Part shown: piece after piece, positions 1-7,047 of the stretch
Layout: each line of letters opens with the position of its first letter
Numbering within the stretch: position 1 is the first letter of the stretch
Origin: JAGNHB01 sp964436005
GTDB lineage: Bacteria > Acidobacteriota > JAAYUB01
Length of the DNA stretch: 28,677 nucleotides
Direction: 5' to 3'
Assembly (NCBI GenBank): GCA_964436005.1
Contig: CAYTBK010000045.1
Coordinates: forward strand, 1-28,677
Program-made: the position numbers and the translations under genes
The notes under the pieces: generated by a model
What the model was told of the DNA's origin: nothing
The model's input: only the letters and a program-made list of their open reading frames with translations
The model's database searches: none

Positions 1-300
1 ATATATGGGATTGAATTCTCACCCCTGTTCAGCAAGATCGGAATGGCTTTCAACCCCCATGACTACGAGCGGCACGAAGGGAAGGTTTATCCGAAGAAGT
101 ATCCTTCTTTTTATGACCTGGTGGGGGTTTCCAGAAGCTCCGTCATCGTATGCGGAGTGGACAATTCTTCGTGGGGATCGATGTTCAAGAGCATGGCCGG
201 CCTTCCTGATGCAGGCGTCGACTTCCCCGGCAAGATCACCTACGTGCAATTGAATTCACGGTCGCTGGAAAACCGAGACGGAGAAGACGCACTGAGATAG
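1..300 (+). CDS. 3' end of an unknown protein (5' truncated by window)
   Basis: An open frame runs from the first base of the window to a TAG stop at 298-300, so the gene most likely starts upstream. The first Met inside the window (position 43) has no convincing ribosome binding site, which supports a truncated gene. The visible 99 residues are mixed in charge, with aromatic-rich stretches (HDYERHEG, YPSFYDL) and no clear membrane segment, signal or catalytic motif. I do not recognise a family. The stop codon lies inside one copy of a 12-bp direct repeat. Base composition is lower in GC than the phage genes, so this is probably host or accessory DNA outside the late operon. Confidence 0.5.
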   Translation: MYGIEFSPLFSKIGMAFNPHDYERHEGKVYPKKYPSFYDLVGVSRSSVIVCGVDNSSWGSMFKSMAGLPDAGVDFPGKITYVQLNSRSLENRDGEDALR

Positions 301-363
301 ATCTGGAATATTTGCTTCAGACGAAAATCAGGGAAGCATTTTTGAAAAAACTAGATCTGGAAT
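298..363 (+). repeat. 12-bp direct repeat, two copies
   Basis: TAGATCTGGAAT occurs at 298-309 and again at 352-363. Similarity continues past each copy (ATTTGC after a 2-base difference). The first copy contains the stop codon of the upstream frame and the second lies just before the ribosome binding site of the next gene. It looks like a small local duplication; no function is evident. Confidence 0.6.
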
Positions 364-383
364 TCATTTGCAGGAGGATAGAT

Positions 384-950
384 ATGAAAAGGAATGCAAT
401 TTTCTTTCCGGTTTTGATGATTGCCGCGGTGTATTCTTTCTGTGGAGAGCGGCCGAAAGATTTCAGGGGCATGGTTTGGGGAACCGACATCTCATCGGTT
501 GAAGGGATGGTCCCGCTGCAGGAAAATAATGTTTCCAGGCCAGGCCAGAGCGCTGAGTCCGCCAAGGCTGCAGAGGAAGTCCGCGCTCGGAAGGAAGCCT
601 TGGGAGAAAAGGTATATACCCGTCCATCCGATAGCTTGAGGGTTGGAAGTGGGGAAATGCAAACCATCGAGTATTGTTTTACCAAAGACAAACTGACCTC
701 GGTCAGGCTGCGCTTCAGTGATTATGGTGCATATCTGGCCATGAAATCGCTTTTATCGGATCTGTATGGCGCTCCGGACAGAGAGGAAAACAATCCCATG
801 TCTACATCGACTGGAGTCAGGTACGATTGGTATGCGAAATCGGATGACGAGGCAAATGTCATTTTATTTTACTCGCGTTACGGCAACTTGGAATTTGGTA
901 CCATCGTGATGAAATGGAAGGCATCGCTCAAGAGCGATACTGGGTTGTGA
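384..950 (+). CDS. exported hypothetical protein
   Basis: A 188-residue protein. I chose the ATG at 384 because AGGAGG lies just upstream (372-377); the open frame extends to 312 but without a ribosome binding site. The N-terminus (KR, then a hydrophobic run through FFPVLMIAAVYSFC) looks like a signal peptide. The Cys near residue 20 is not in a good lipobox, so a soluble periplasmic protein is as likely as a lipoprotein. The mature part begins with DFRGMVWGTDISS, a pattern I associate with short exported hypothetical proteins of Desulfobacterota (an 'F-R-G-x-x-W-G' start). The C-terminal half has alternating hydrophobic residues consistent with beta strands. The function is unknown. It lies before the phage operon and is not obviously a phage gene. 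Confidence 0.7.
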   Translation: MKRNAIFFPVLMIAAVYSFCGERPKDFRGMVWGTDISSVEGMVPLQENNVSRPGQSAESAKAAEEVRARKEALGEKVYTRPSDSLRVGSGEMQTIEYCFTKDKLTSVRLRFSDYGAYLAMKSLLSDLYGAPDREENNPMSTSTGVRYDWYAKSDDEANVILFYSRYGNLEFGTIVMKWKASLKSDTGL

Positions 951-1010
951 AAACGATCCGCCTCATGTCAAGAATTCTGAGAAACTTCTCCCGAATGAAA
1001 TAGGCAGCAA

Positions 1011-1733
1011 TCAGGACGCTGGCGAAAACGCTGGCATCTCATCGTGGATTTTCCCATCCAGAGCCCTGCCGGCCTTCTTTTTCCGGACGCCTCCCCATTG
1101 TTTGAAAAAGAAAGGGATCCTGTAGGCCAGGCACTGATCGCGGATGGAAGTCGCCCATTCCGCCTTCATCGGCCGTGCGCCAGGGCCTGATTCGCCACCG
1201 ACGATCACCCAGTCGACATGATCCAGGGGTAAGGAAGGCAGGGGGCCAAGCAGGGGTTCGCACGAAAGGAAGCGGACCTTGGCGGGAATCACGGACAGAT
1301 GATCGATACGGAAAACTGTTTCCGCATTCTCGACGGTGACCCCGGCCCAGATGTTCGGAGTCCAGTACAAAGAGGGGCCGAGGGAAAACAGTCGTTCGCT
1401 GCGTTTGGTCAGCACCTGGAAATTATGTTGTGGACAGCGGTTCATGATGTCGAAAGCCCTCCGGATGAAACCATCCGGGATCTTTTCGTGGAACAGGTCG
1501 CCCATGGAGTTGACGAAGATCCGCCGCGGGGAACGCCAACCGAGGGGGATCTCCAGAATGTCCTCGTGGCAAGTCGGCTCGAACCCATCCGTGTATCTGG
1601 GATTCCCCATCGCTTTCAACCGCGCGGCCATCCGCTCGGCATAGCAGTTCGCGCACCCGGCACTTGTCTTCGTGCACCCCGTTACAGGGTTCCACGTCAT
1701 GTCGGTCCACTCTATTGTCGTACTCGCAGCCAT
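1011..1733 (-). CDS. DUF5131 / phage Gp37-Gp68 family, three-Cys-motif protein
   Basis: A 240-residue protein recognised by its start (TTIEWTDMTWNPVTGC) and the cysteine cluster C20-x6-C27-x2-C30 followed by YAE. This is the signature of the phage Gp37/Gp68 (DUF5131) family, which has a radical-SAM-like barrel related to spore photoproduct lyase; the three cysteines would bind an iron-sulphur cluster. Other family blocks seen are FVNSMGDLFHE (about residue 72), QVLTKRSERL, WAGVTVEN, FLSCEPLLGPL, WVIVGGESGPGARPM and FFFKQWGG near the C-terminus. AAGGAGG sits just upstream of the ATG. The length is normal for the family. The reaction is not established. The usual partner gene (TcmP) is not next to it: its neighbours are a divergent small gene and the exported protein. 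Confidence 0.9.
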   Translation of the reverse strand: MAASTTIEWTDMTWNPVTGCTKTSAGCANCYAERMAARLKAMGNPRYTDGFEPTCHEDILEIPLGWRSPRRIFVNSMGDLFHEKIPDGFIRRAFDIMNRCPQHNFQVLTKRSERLFSLGPSLYWTPNIWAGVTVENAETVFRIDHLSVIPAKVRFLSCEPLLGPLPSLPLDHVDWVIVGGESGPGARPMKAEWATSIRDQCLAYRIPFFFKQWGGVRKKKAGRALDGKIHDEMPAFSPAS

Positions 1734-1765
1734 GGCCCCTCCTTGGTTCTATGAAAAGTATCCTG

Positions 1766-1794
1766 TTGTTAAGACTTTCCTGCCACGCTATTAT
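1766..1794 (+). promoter_or_regulatory. sigma70-type promoter for the small gene at 1832
   Basis: TTGTTA at 1766-1771 and TATTAT at 1789-1794 are separated by 17 bases, a good match to the -35/-10 consensus. The site is in an AT-rich gap between two divergent genes. Transcription would start around 1801, some 30 bases before the ATG at 1832. Confidence 0.45.
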
Positions 1795-1831
1795 AGATTA
1801 ATGTGAGTTGAGGCCAAGCAGGAGAAATTAA

Positions 1832-2056
1832 ATGATTGATAAGGATATATTAAAGAAAATTGGTCTGTCTGATGAATTAGCTGAACATGTGCTTGATATC
1901 GCCAAGAAAGTCAGACGTTCTGCGGAAGCAATCCCGCAGAATAGATTTGTCAGTGTGCATCCTGAAGTCACTTCAAGGGACTCTATTTTTTACAGGGATC
2001 GAATCAGCCAGCCATTGAAACGAAACACTTTTTCCAATTTGCAAAAGAAAAACTAA
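1832..2056 (+). CDS. small hypothetical protein
   Basis: A 74-residue protein with a clear ribosome binding site (GGAG at 1821-1824) and a likely promoter at 1766-1794. The N-terminal half (KDILKKIGLSDELAEHVLDI) is predicted amphipathic helix; the C-terminal half is basic and polar and ends in KKN. There is no membrane segment, cysteine cluster or recognised domain. Codon use is AT-rich compared with the phage operon. It is divergent from the DUF5131 gene and convergent with the XRE regulator, so it is probably transcribed alone. The function is unknown. Confidence 0.6.
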   Translation: MIDKDILKKIGLSDELAEHVLDIAKKVRRSAEAIPQNRFVSVHPEVTSRDSIFYRDRISQPLKRNTFSNLQKKN

Positions 2057-2115
2057 ATATTTGAATTTGCAAGTTGAATTCGCGGCCATGGTTTCTTCCT
2101 CCGTGACGCCCGGTC

Positions 2116-2487
2116 CTACAGTTCCCTCCTCAGTTTTTCGGCCAGCCGGGCCATTTCTTCCTTGGTGAGTCTCGCCCCGCGCCTGGTTCGGGGAAAAGCC
2201 GGCAAGACCTTGAGCAGTTCATCATCGTTCAAGGTTCTCCTGGGGACGATCTCTTGATTGCCGGAGGCGGCAAAAAGCAGGCGCCGCTCGTCCGATCCTT
2301 CCTGGAGGCCCAGGGCCTTCGAATACTTTTCCAGAATTTTGCGGTCCTGCGGAGGCGGATCCACTTCCCGTTCCAGCCGGCTGATGCGGGCGGGGTCTGC
2401 GGAAGCCAGCCGGCAGAACGACCGGATCGTCAGGTTCCTGGCGGACCTGATTCTTTCCAGCAGCGGTCCAAATCTTTCCTTGTCCAT
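2116..2487 (-). CDS. XRE-family helix-turn-helix regulator
   Basis: A 123-residue protein. I chose the ATG at 2487-2485 because AAGGAGG lies directly upstream on the minus strand and a TATAAT box lies about 25 bases away; the longer frame to 2628 runs through the control region. Residues 7-62 form an XRE/Cro-type helix-turn-helix (IRSFCRLASADPARISRLER includes the turn and recognition helix). The C-terminal helix (LTKEEMARLAEKLRREL) is of the kind seen in small phage and toxin-antitoxin regulators. No ImmA/IrrE peptidase or toxin gene follows it. It is divergent from the phage late operon across a 237-base region full of inverted repeats. The simplest inference is that it binds there and controls its own gene and possibly the operon. 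Confidence 0.8.
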   Translation of the reverse strand: MDKERFGPLLERIRSARNLTIRSFCRLASADPARISRLEREVDPPPQDRKILEKYSKALGLQEGSDERRLLFAASGNQEIVPRRTLNDDELLKVLPAFPRTRRGARLTKEEMARLAEKLRREL

Positions 2488-2509
2488 CCTCGCCTCCTTG
2501 GCTGCAGCG

Positions 2510-2539
2510 ATTATACAACAACGTAACGTGCCCTGTTTG
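2510..2539 (-). promoter_or_regulatory. promoter of the XRE regulator
   Basis: On the minus strand a perfect TATAAT lies at 2515-2510. A weak -35 (CAAACA at 2539-2534) is 18 bases upstream. The predicted transcript start is about 16-20 bases before the ATG, leaving room only for the AAGGAGG site. Confidence 0.45.
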
Positions 2540-2540
2540 C

Positions 2541-2645
2541 GTCTCACGAAAGCCTGATCCGTGAGACGTGAGCCGGGTTTCGTCTCGCCAGCGGGCATTT
2601 TCGCCTGGCGATTTTGCCAAAAAATCACTTTTTTTCAAAAAAAGT
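2541..2645. promoter_or_regulatory. cluster of three perfect inverted repeats (operator candidates)
   Basis: Between the divergent regulator and the endolysin gene there are three perfect inverted repeats: GTCTCACG at 2541-2548 with CGTGAGAC at 2560-2567; TCGCCAG at 2585-2591 with CTGGCGA at 2605-2611; and ACTTTTTTT at 2627-2635 with AAAAAAAGT at 2637-2645 around a single C. The first has an extra half site, GTGAG, directly after it. The first two are plausible operators for the XRE regulator. The third, with seven T and seven A, could instead act as a terminator in either direction. Confidence 0.5.
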
Positions 2646-2647
2646 TG

Positions 2648-2683
2648 GTCGGATCTGTCGGATCTGTCGGATCTGTCGGATTT
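2648..2683 (+). repeat. 9-bp tandem repeat (GGATCTGTC)
   Basis: GGATCTGTC is present in three exact copies at 2651-2659, 2660-2668 and 2669-2677, flanked by partial copies (GGTC before, GGATTTGGTC after). It lies about 45 bases upstream of the endolysin start, directly after the A/T palindrome. Because 9 is a multiple of 3, all frames read through it as short peptide repeats, but I take it as non-coding. Confidence 0.8.
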
Positions 2684-2724
2684 GGTCAAAAAGAGCGTGC
2701 TACGTTCAGGACGTGGAGGCGCTC

Positions 2725-3174
2725 ATGAAATTTTCAACGTGGAGAGAGCATACGCCGACGGTGGACCGGGTGAAGACCCTGGACGCGGACGTGCGGGAAT
2801 TGGCGGCGAAGTTCCTGGACCGGCTGGAGAGCCTGGGGGTGCGGGCGATCGTGACCTGGGGGAAGCGGACGGCGGCGGAGCAGGCGGCGCTGTACGCGCA
2901 GGGGCGGGAGCCCCTGGCGGCGGTGAACGCGCTGCGCCAGGCGGCGGGGATGTGCCCGCTGGGGCCGGTGGAGAACCTGCGCCAGGTGTCGTGGAGCCGG
3001 AACAGTCCGCACCTTTCGGGCCGGGCCTTCGACATCGCGGTCCTGGACTCCGCCGGCAAGGCGGACTGGACGGCGCCGGCCTACGAACTCCCCGGCCGGG
3101 TCGGCCAGGAGTTGGGGCTGACCTGGGGGGGGAGCTGGAAGAAGCGCGACCTGCCGCACTTTGAACTGAGGTAG
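2725..3174 (+). CDS. endolysin, M15-family peptidase
   Basis: A 149-residue protein that is complete for a single-domain M15 (VanY / L-alanyl-D-glutamate peptidase) endolysin, which cuts peptide cross-links of peptidoglycan. The zinc ligands are visible: S-x-H96-x-x-G-x-A-x-D103 (SPHLSGRAFD) and H145 in LPHFEL; D142, three residues before H145, matches the catalytic acid position of phage T5-type endolysins. ATG 2725 is preferred over the upstream Met at 2614 because GGAGG lies 5 bases before it and the 2614 start would translate the tandem repeat. There is no signal peptide, so release would need a holin. It is the first gene of the late operon, the place of the lysis gene in Mu-like phages. 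Confidence 0.88.
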   Translation: MKFSTWREHTPTVDRVKTLDADVRELAAKFLDRLESLGVRAIVTWGKRTAAEQAALYAQGREPLAAVNALRQAAGMCPLGPVENLRQVSWSRNSPHLSGRAFDIAVLDSAGKADWTAPAYELPGRVGQELGLTWGGSWKKRDLPHFELR

Positions 3175-3178
3175 GCGG

Positions 3179-3532
3179 ATGACGAACGCGGAATTCCTTC
3201 TCAAGCTGGCCGACCTTTCGCTGACGGGATTCCTCATTTTTCTGCTGTACCGGGCGATGACGCGGTTCCTGCCCCCCTACGTCAGTTCGCAGCAGGACCA
3301 GGCGATGAACATGGGGCGGCTGGCGGCGAGCGTGGACATGTATTCGCACGCGATGGAGACCCATCAGGCGACCCTGCTGGCGCTGCAGCAGATGCAGCAG
3401 GAGCAGACGAAGGCCATGACGGCGATGCTGGACATGTTCAAGAACGTGCAGGCGGAGAACCTGCAGGCGCACAAGATGCTGACGATCCTGGTGCGGGGCG
3501 TCAACGAGAAATTAGAAGCGAAGGAAGGTTAA
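3179..3532 (+). CDS. small membrane protein, Mu gp26-like (DUF2730-like) / possible holin or spanin
   Basis: A 117-residue protein starting 4 bases after the endolysin stop. Residues about 8-28 (LADLSLTGFLIFLLYRAM) are a single membrane segment. The rest is helical and rich in Gln, Met and Glu (LLALQQMQQEQTKAM), consistent with a coiled coil, and ends in a charged tail. This architecture, and its place between endolysin and packaging genes, match the Mu gp26/DUF2730 type of protein, whose role is not firmly known. A one-segment membrane protein next to an endolysin could also be a holin or inner-membrane spanin. I cannot separate these from sequence alone. Confidence 0.7.
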   Translation: MTNAEFLLKLADLSLTGFLIFLLYRAMTRFLPPYVSSQQDQAMNMGRLAASVDMYSHAMETHQATLLALQQMQQEQTKAMTAMLDMFKNVQAENLQAHKMLTILVRGVNEKLEAKEG

Positions 3533-3533
3533 C

Positions 3534-3851
3534 GTGCCCAGAGCGAGCATGCGGATGGAAAAGAACATGAAGGAGAAGTGGCTCCGGGGCCAGATCCTGG
3601 CGTTCCTGGAGAAGCAGGCGCCCGAGAGTCTGAACGCCGAGATGCTGTGGCAGCTCCTCGACCTGAACAACTACTCCATCTCCGACACGGAGCTGTTGCG
3701 GCACGTCGACTACCTGCGCGGCAAGGGGTACCTGGCGGTGAAGGCGCAGCGGCTCTCCGAGGAGGAGCTGGGGAAGGTGTTCCTGTCCATCACCCCGGCG
3801 GGGACCGACCTGGTGTCGGGGTTCACGGAAGACGTGGGCGTGGAGGTGTAG
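3534..3851 (+). CDS. winged-helix-like phage protein (VpaChn25_0724-like)
   Basis: A 105-residue protein with a GTG start; AAGGAAGG at 3521-3528 lies at good spacing. An alternative ATG at 3549 would remove five residues. The pattern is that of a winged helix: helix (LRGQILAFLEK), helix (NAEMLWQLLDLNN), recognition helix (TELLRHVDYLRGKGYL), then a beta wing and ITPAGTDLVSG. In Mu-like phages a protein of this size and pattern (the VpaChn25_0724 family) sits exactly between the gp26-like gene and the small terminase. Its role is not established. It could bind DNA in packaging or regulate late genes. Confidence 0.72.
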   Translation: MPRASMRMEKNMKEKWLRGQILAFLEKQAPESLNAEMLWQLLDLNNYSISDTELLRHVDYLRGKGYLAVKAQRLSEEELGKVFLSITPAGTDLVSGFTEDVGVEV

Positions 3852-3854
3852 GAA

Positions 3855-4388
3855 ATGCGCCTGCCTCAGATCGCCTGGCGGAAGGCGGAATACCTGGTGG
3901 TGGAGAAGGGCCTCACCCTGGAGCAGACGGCGGAGGCGACGGGGATCAGCCTGAGCGCGCTGAAGACCCGGTCGCAGAAGAAGCACTGGCAGGAGCGCCG
4001 GAAGGCGGCCTGCAGCTTCCGGGAGATGCTGGGCATGGGGCTGCACTCGCAGATGGAGCGGATGCTTTCCGACTCCGAGGCGAAGCCGGACGGGATCTAC
4101 AAGGTGGCGAAGGCGTACCGCGAGCTGACGGCGGTGCCGGAAGCGGGCGACGCGGAACGGCTGGACCAGTTCTGGAAGGCGTTGACGGACACGGTGGCGA
4201 CCGACGGGGGAGAGGACCTCCGGCGCTGCTGGGCGGCGGAAGGCGGCCAGATCCGGGAGTGCCTGGAACGCCGGCTGGGCGGCGGCGAGGGGGCGGACGG
4301 AAAGCCCGCCCGGCGCAAGGCGGCGGCCGGCATCAGCCCGGACACGGTGGCGCGGATCAAGAACGCCGTCCTGGGCGTCGGGAACTGA
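3855..4388 (+). CDS. small terminase subunit, DUF3486 (Mu gp27-like)
   Basis: A 177-residue protein. Residues about 15-45 form a helix-turn-helix (EKGLTLEQTAEATGISLSAL), the DNA-recognition element of small terminase subunits. A helical oligomerisation region follows. The C-terminus (SPDTVARIKNAVLGV) resembles the conserved end of DUF3486/Mu gp27 proteins. It would bind the packaging site and load the large terminase. GGAGG lies upstream of the ATG within the end of the previous gene. In Mu the large terminase follows immediately; here an exported-protein gene is inserted between the two. Confidence 0.8.
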   Translation: MRLPQIAWRKAEYLVVEKGLTLEQTAEATGISLSALKTRSQKKHWQERRKAACSFREMLGMGLHSQMERMLSDSEAKPDGIYKVAKAYRELTAVPEAGDAERLDQFWKALTDTVATDGGEDLRRCWAAEGGQIRECLERRLGGGEGADGKPARRKAAAGISPDTVARIKNAVLGVGN

Positions 4389-4400
4389 CAGGAGGAAAAC

Positions 4401-5150
4401 ATGAAGAAGATGCGGTTTCTGGTGATGGTGGCGGCGGTGCTGGCGGCGGGGGCCTTCGTCCCCGGCCAGGAGCAGGCGGAACGGCTCGGGTATTTCACGG
4501 CGTCGGTCGAGGAGCAGGCCCAGGCCGGGCGGGAGAGTCTGGCGTTCCTGGTGGACACGCCCGACTTCTGGCCCTACGGCGGCCAGACGGGCTGGCGGAT
4601 TTGTTTCTCGCAGGCCGAAATGGCCGGGGCGGACCCGGCGTACGACTTCGCGGTGTGGTATTTGCCCCCGGCCGGGGAAGACCTGTCGAGGCGGTTCTGC
4701 GTGGCCCGCCCGGCGGGGCTGGCGGGGACCTGGCACTACCGGGTGGAGGCGATGGACGCGGCGCGCCAGGCGCTGGCCTCGTCCCTGGAACTGACCCACG
4801 ACTTCACGACGCCCCCGGCGGCCTATTCGGACACGATCCCCTACGCCACGACGGAAGGGGACTGGGTCATGGCCCTGTCGCTGGCGAACCCCACCGACGA
4901 GGCCGCGACGGCGAACGTCGCCGTCTGGACGGCGGACGGGCGGCCGGTGACGGTGGACGCCGACGGGAACGTCGTCCGGGTGGAGATCCCGCCGCGCGGG
5001 TCCTGGGCGAACTACCTCCGGGCGCTCCTGGGAGACGTGAAGTTTTCCGGGCCGCTGACGGTCACGTCCACGGCGCCCGTGCGCTGGATGACCATCATCG
5101 GGACGGCCGCCGCGCCCGTGGGCGGGCTGCTCTCCGGGGAGGCCAGGTGA
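4401..5150 (+). CDS. exported protein inserted between terminase subunits (moron)
   Basis: A 249-residue protein with a strong ribosome binding site (AGGAGG at 4390-4395). The N-terminus (MKKMRFLVMVAAVLAAGAFV) is a clear signal peptide. The mature protein appears to have two beta-rich parts. The second (about 140-249) has the features of immunoglobulin-like domains common in secreted bacterial surface proteins: LANPTDEAATANVAVW, VEIPPRGSWANYL and FSGPLTVTSTAPVRW. There are no catalytic motifs or membrane anchor. Its stop overlaps the large terminase start by one base (TGATG), so the two are translationally coupled. No packaging role is expected of an exported protein. It most likely alters the lysogen's envelope, for example in superinfection exclusion or adhesion; this is inference. 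Confidence 0.75.
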   Translation: MKKMRFLVMVAAVLAAGAFVPGQEQAERLGYFTASVEEQAQAGRESLAFLVDTPDFWPYGGQTGWRICFSQAEMAGADPAYDFAVWYLPPAGEDLSRRFCVARPAGLAGTWHYRVEAMDAARQALASSLELTHDFTTPPAAYSDTIPYATTEGDWVMALSLANPTDEAATANVAVWTADGRPVTVDADGNVVRVEIPPRGSWANYLRALLGDVKFSGPLTVTSTAPVRWMTIIGTAAAPVGGLLSGEAR

Positions 5151-6622
5151 TGGAAGCCCCGACCCCGGAAGCCGCGCCCGTGCTGCTGGCCTACCAGCGG
5201 GGATGGATCGGCGACGACGCCCAGGTGAAGGTGATCGAGAAGAGCCGCCAGATCGGGCTGACCTGGTCGGAAGCGGCGGACGCCGTGCTCATCGCCGGGC
5301 GCAAGCCGGGGAAGGACTACTACTACATCAGCTACAACGAGGACATGACGGCGCAGTTCATCCGGGACTGCAAGTTCTGGCTCGGGGTGTTCCAGATCGC
5401 GGCGGAGGAGACGGAAGAGGTTTTTGTGGAGGGGTCCGCGGACAAGCTCAAGGCGCTGCAGATCCCGTTCGCGTCGGGGAACGTGATCCAGGCCCTGTCC
5501 GGCCGGCCGCGGAACCTGCGGTCGAAGCGCGGGGTGGTCTGCATCGACGAGGCGGCCTTCTGCGACGACCTGGAAGAGCTGATCAAGGCGGCCATCGCTT
5601 TCACCATGTGGGGCGGCAAGGTGCGGATCGTCTCCACCCACAACGGGGACGAGAGCCCCTTCAACGAACTGGTGACCGACGTGCGGGCGGGCAAGCGGCC
5701 CTATTCGCTGCACCGGGTCACGCTGGACGACGCGCTGGCGGACGGCCTGTTCCGAAAGATTTGCGAGAAGACCGGCCAGGAATGGGACCCGGAGCGGGAA
5801 ACCGCCTGGCGGACGGAGCTGGCGGACTTCTACGGCGACGGCGCCGACGAGGAGCTGTTCTGCGTGCCGCGCCAGTCGGGCGGGCGGTACATCCCGCGGG
5901 CGGTGATCGAGGCGGCCATGCGCGGGGGCGTGCCCGTGGTGCGCTGGGCCTGCCGCGACGATTTCACGCTGATGGACCAGCGCTTCCGGGAAGCCGAGAC
6001 GCAGTCTTTCTGCCTGGAGAACCTGGACCCGGTGCTGGCGGGCCTGCCGAAGCTGCCTTCCTTCATGGGGGAGGACTTCGGCCGGTCGGGCGACCTGACG
6101 GTGATCTGGCTTTTGCAGCGGCGGCAGGATTTGAGCCTGGAAACGCCCCTGGTGGTGGAGCTGCGCAACGTGCCGTTCGAGCAGCAGAAGCAGGTGATCT
6201 TCTATCTGCTGGACCGGCTGCCGCGCTTCTACGGCGGGGCGATGGACCGGCGGGGCAACGGGGAGTACCTGGCCGAGGTGACGAAGCAGCGGTTCGGCTC
6301 GCGCATCGAGGGCGTGGCCCTGTGCCAGGGCTGGTACCTGGAGAACATGCCCCGGATGAAGGCGGCCCTGGAAGACGGGAAGCTGACCATCCCGAAGGAT
6401 TCCGACCACCTGGACGACCTCCGGGCGGTGACCCTGGTGCGGGGCGTGCCCCTCGTGCCCGACGTGCGGACGGCCGCGCAGGACAAGGGCGGCAAGCGCC
6501 ACGGGGACGCGGCCGTGGCCCTGTGCATGGCGGTGGCGGCGGCCCGGAGCGCCGACGCGGGGCCGGTGTGGGTGGAGCCGGGGCCGCGGCGGGAAATGTC
6601 CGTGATGACTGATTTCTACTAG
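5150..6622 (+). CDS. large terminase subunit (Mu gp28-like)
   Basis: A 490-residue packaging motor and nuclease. The ATPase part shows a Mu-type Walker A region (EKSRQIGLTWSEA, about residue 27-39) and Walker B (GVVCIDEAAF, about residue 127-136) followed by the coupling segment VRIVSTHNG. The nuclease part has acidic residues in an RNase H-like layout: GEDFGRSGDLTVIWLL, AMDRRGNGEYLAE and GKRHGDAAVAL. ATG 5150 overlaps the preceding stop and has GGAGG upstream. The same frame stays open to 3578 without a stop, but that extension runs through other genes and is rejected. The enzyme cuts replicated or integrated phage DNA and drives it into the prohead through the portal. Confidence 0.92.
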   Translation: MEAPTPEAAPVLLAYQRGWIGDDAQVKVIEKSRQIGLTWSEAADAVLIAGRKPGKDYYYISYNEDMTAQFIRDCKFWLGVFQIAAEETEEVFVEGSADKLKALQIPFASGNVIQALSGRPRNLRSKRGVVCIDEAAFCDDLEELIKAAIAFTMWGGKVRIVSTHNGDESPFNELVTDVRAGKRPYSLHRVTLDDALADGLFRKICEKTGQEWDPERETAWRTELADFYGDGADEELFCVPRQSGGRYIPRAVIEAAMRGGVPVVRWACRDDFTLMDQRFREAETQSFCLENLDPVLAGLPKLPSFMGEDFGRSGDLTVIWLLQRRQDLSLETPLVVELRNVPFEQQKQVIFYLLDRLPRFYGGAMDRRGNGEYLAEVTKQRFGSRIEGVALCQGWYLENMPRMKAALEDGKLTIPKDSDHLDDLRAVTLVRGVPLVPDVRTAAQDKGGKRHGDAAVALCMAVAAARSADAGPVWVEPGPRREMSVMTDFY

Positions 6623-6633
6623 GAGGAAGGAAG

Positions 6634-7035
6634 ATGCGGAAAAAGACCCTTGTCCTGGTCGTCGCGCTTGTGGCGGCCTCCCTGGTCCTGGCCGCCTGCG
6701 CCGGCTTCGTGGCCACGACCAAGAAACAGCTCTACGCCTGGAAGGAGATGTGGCTGCAGGTCCAGGACGACCTGGCCGCGAAGGCCGTGTCCGGGAAGAT
6801 CGACCTGGTCACGGTGGAGAAGTTCCGGGTCGTCGACGAGAAGTTCCGGGCGGTGCACCACTCCGCGACGACGGCGCTGTCCACGTACGAAACCGTGTCC
6901 AGCGCCGCCAACAAGGAGCGCGTGTACGTGCTGGTGGCGCAACTGCCGGCCGTCATCCTGGAAGCCTACAACCTTTACACGGCCTTGAAACTGCCCATGC
7001 CGGCGGCCCTCGCAGCGGCGGCCGTCGGCGACTAG
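6634..7035 (+). CDS. small lipoprotein
   Basis: A 133-residue protein with AGGAGG at 6621-6626 upstream. A type II signal peptide is clear: a KK-rich start, a hydrophobic core and the lipobox L19-A20-A21-C22. The mature part is helical (KKQLYAWKEMWLQVQDDLAAK), with no known catalytic motif. It should be anchored in the inner or outer membrane. It could be a phage-encoded exclusion lipoprotein or an outer-membrane spanin (Rz1-like), although outer spanins are usually shorter and Pro-rich. Its place between terminase and portal, where Mu has no gene, makes it another insertion in the packaging cluster. Confidence 0.75.
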   Translation: MRKKTLVLVVALVAASLVLAACAGFVATTKKQLYAWKEMWLQVQDDLAAKAVSGKIDLVTVEKFRVVDEKFRAVHHSATTALSTYETVSSAANKERVYVLVAQLPAVILEAYNLYTALKLPMPAALAAAAVGD

Positions 7036-7047
7036 AGGAGGACCCTG

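Noticed and set aside
2614..2724. Upstream start for the endolysin at 2614
   Set aside because: It would translate the tandem repeat as RICRICRIC and has no ribosome binding site; the start at 2725 gives a complete M15 domain.
3578..6622. A 1014-residue version of the large terminase with a very long N-terminal extension
   Set aside because: The extension runs in a different frame through four well-supported genes and is Gly/Arg/Ala-rich, as expected for GC-rich out-of-frame sequence. The start at 5150 has a ribosome binding site and the Walker A region follows at the usual distance.
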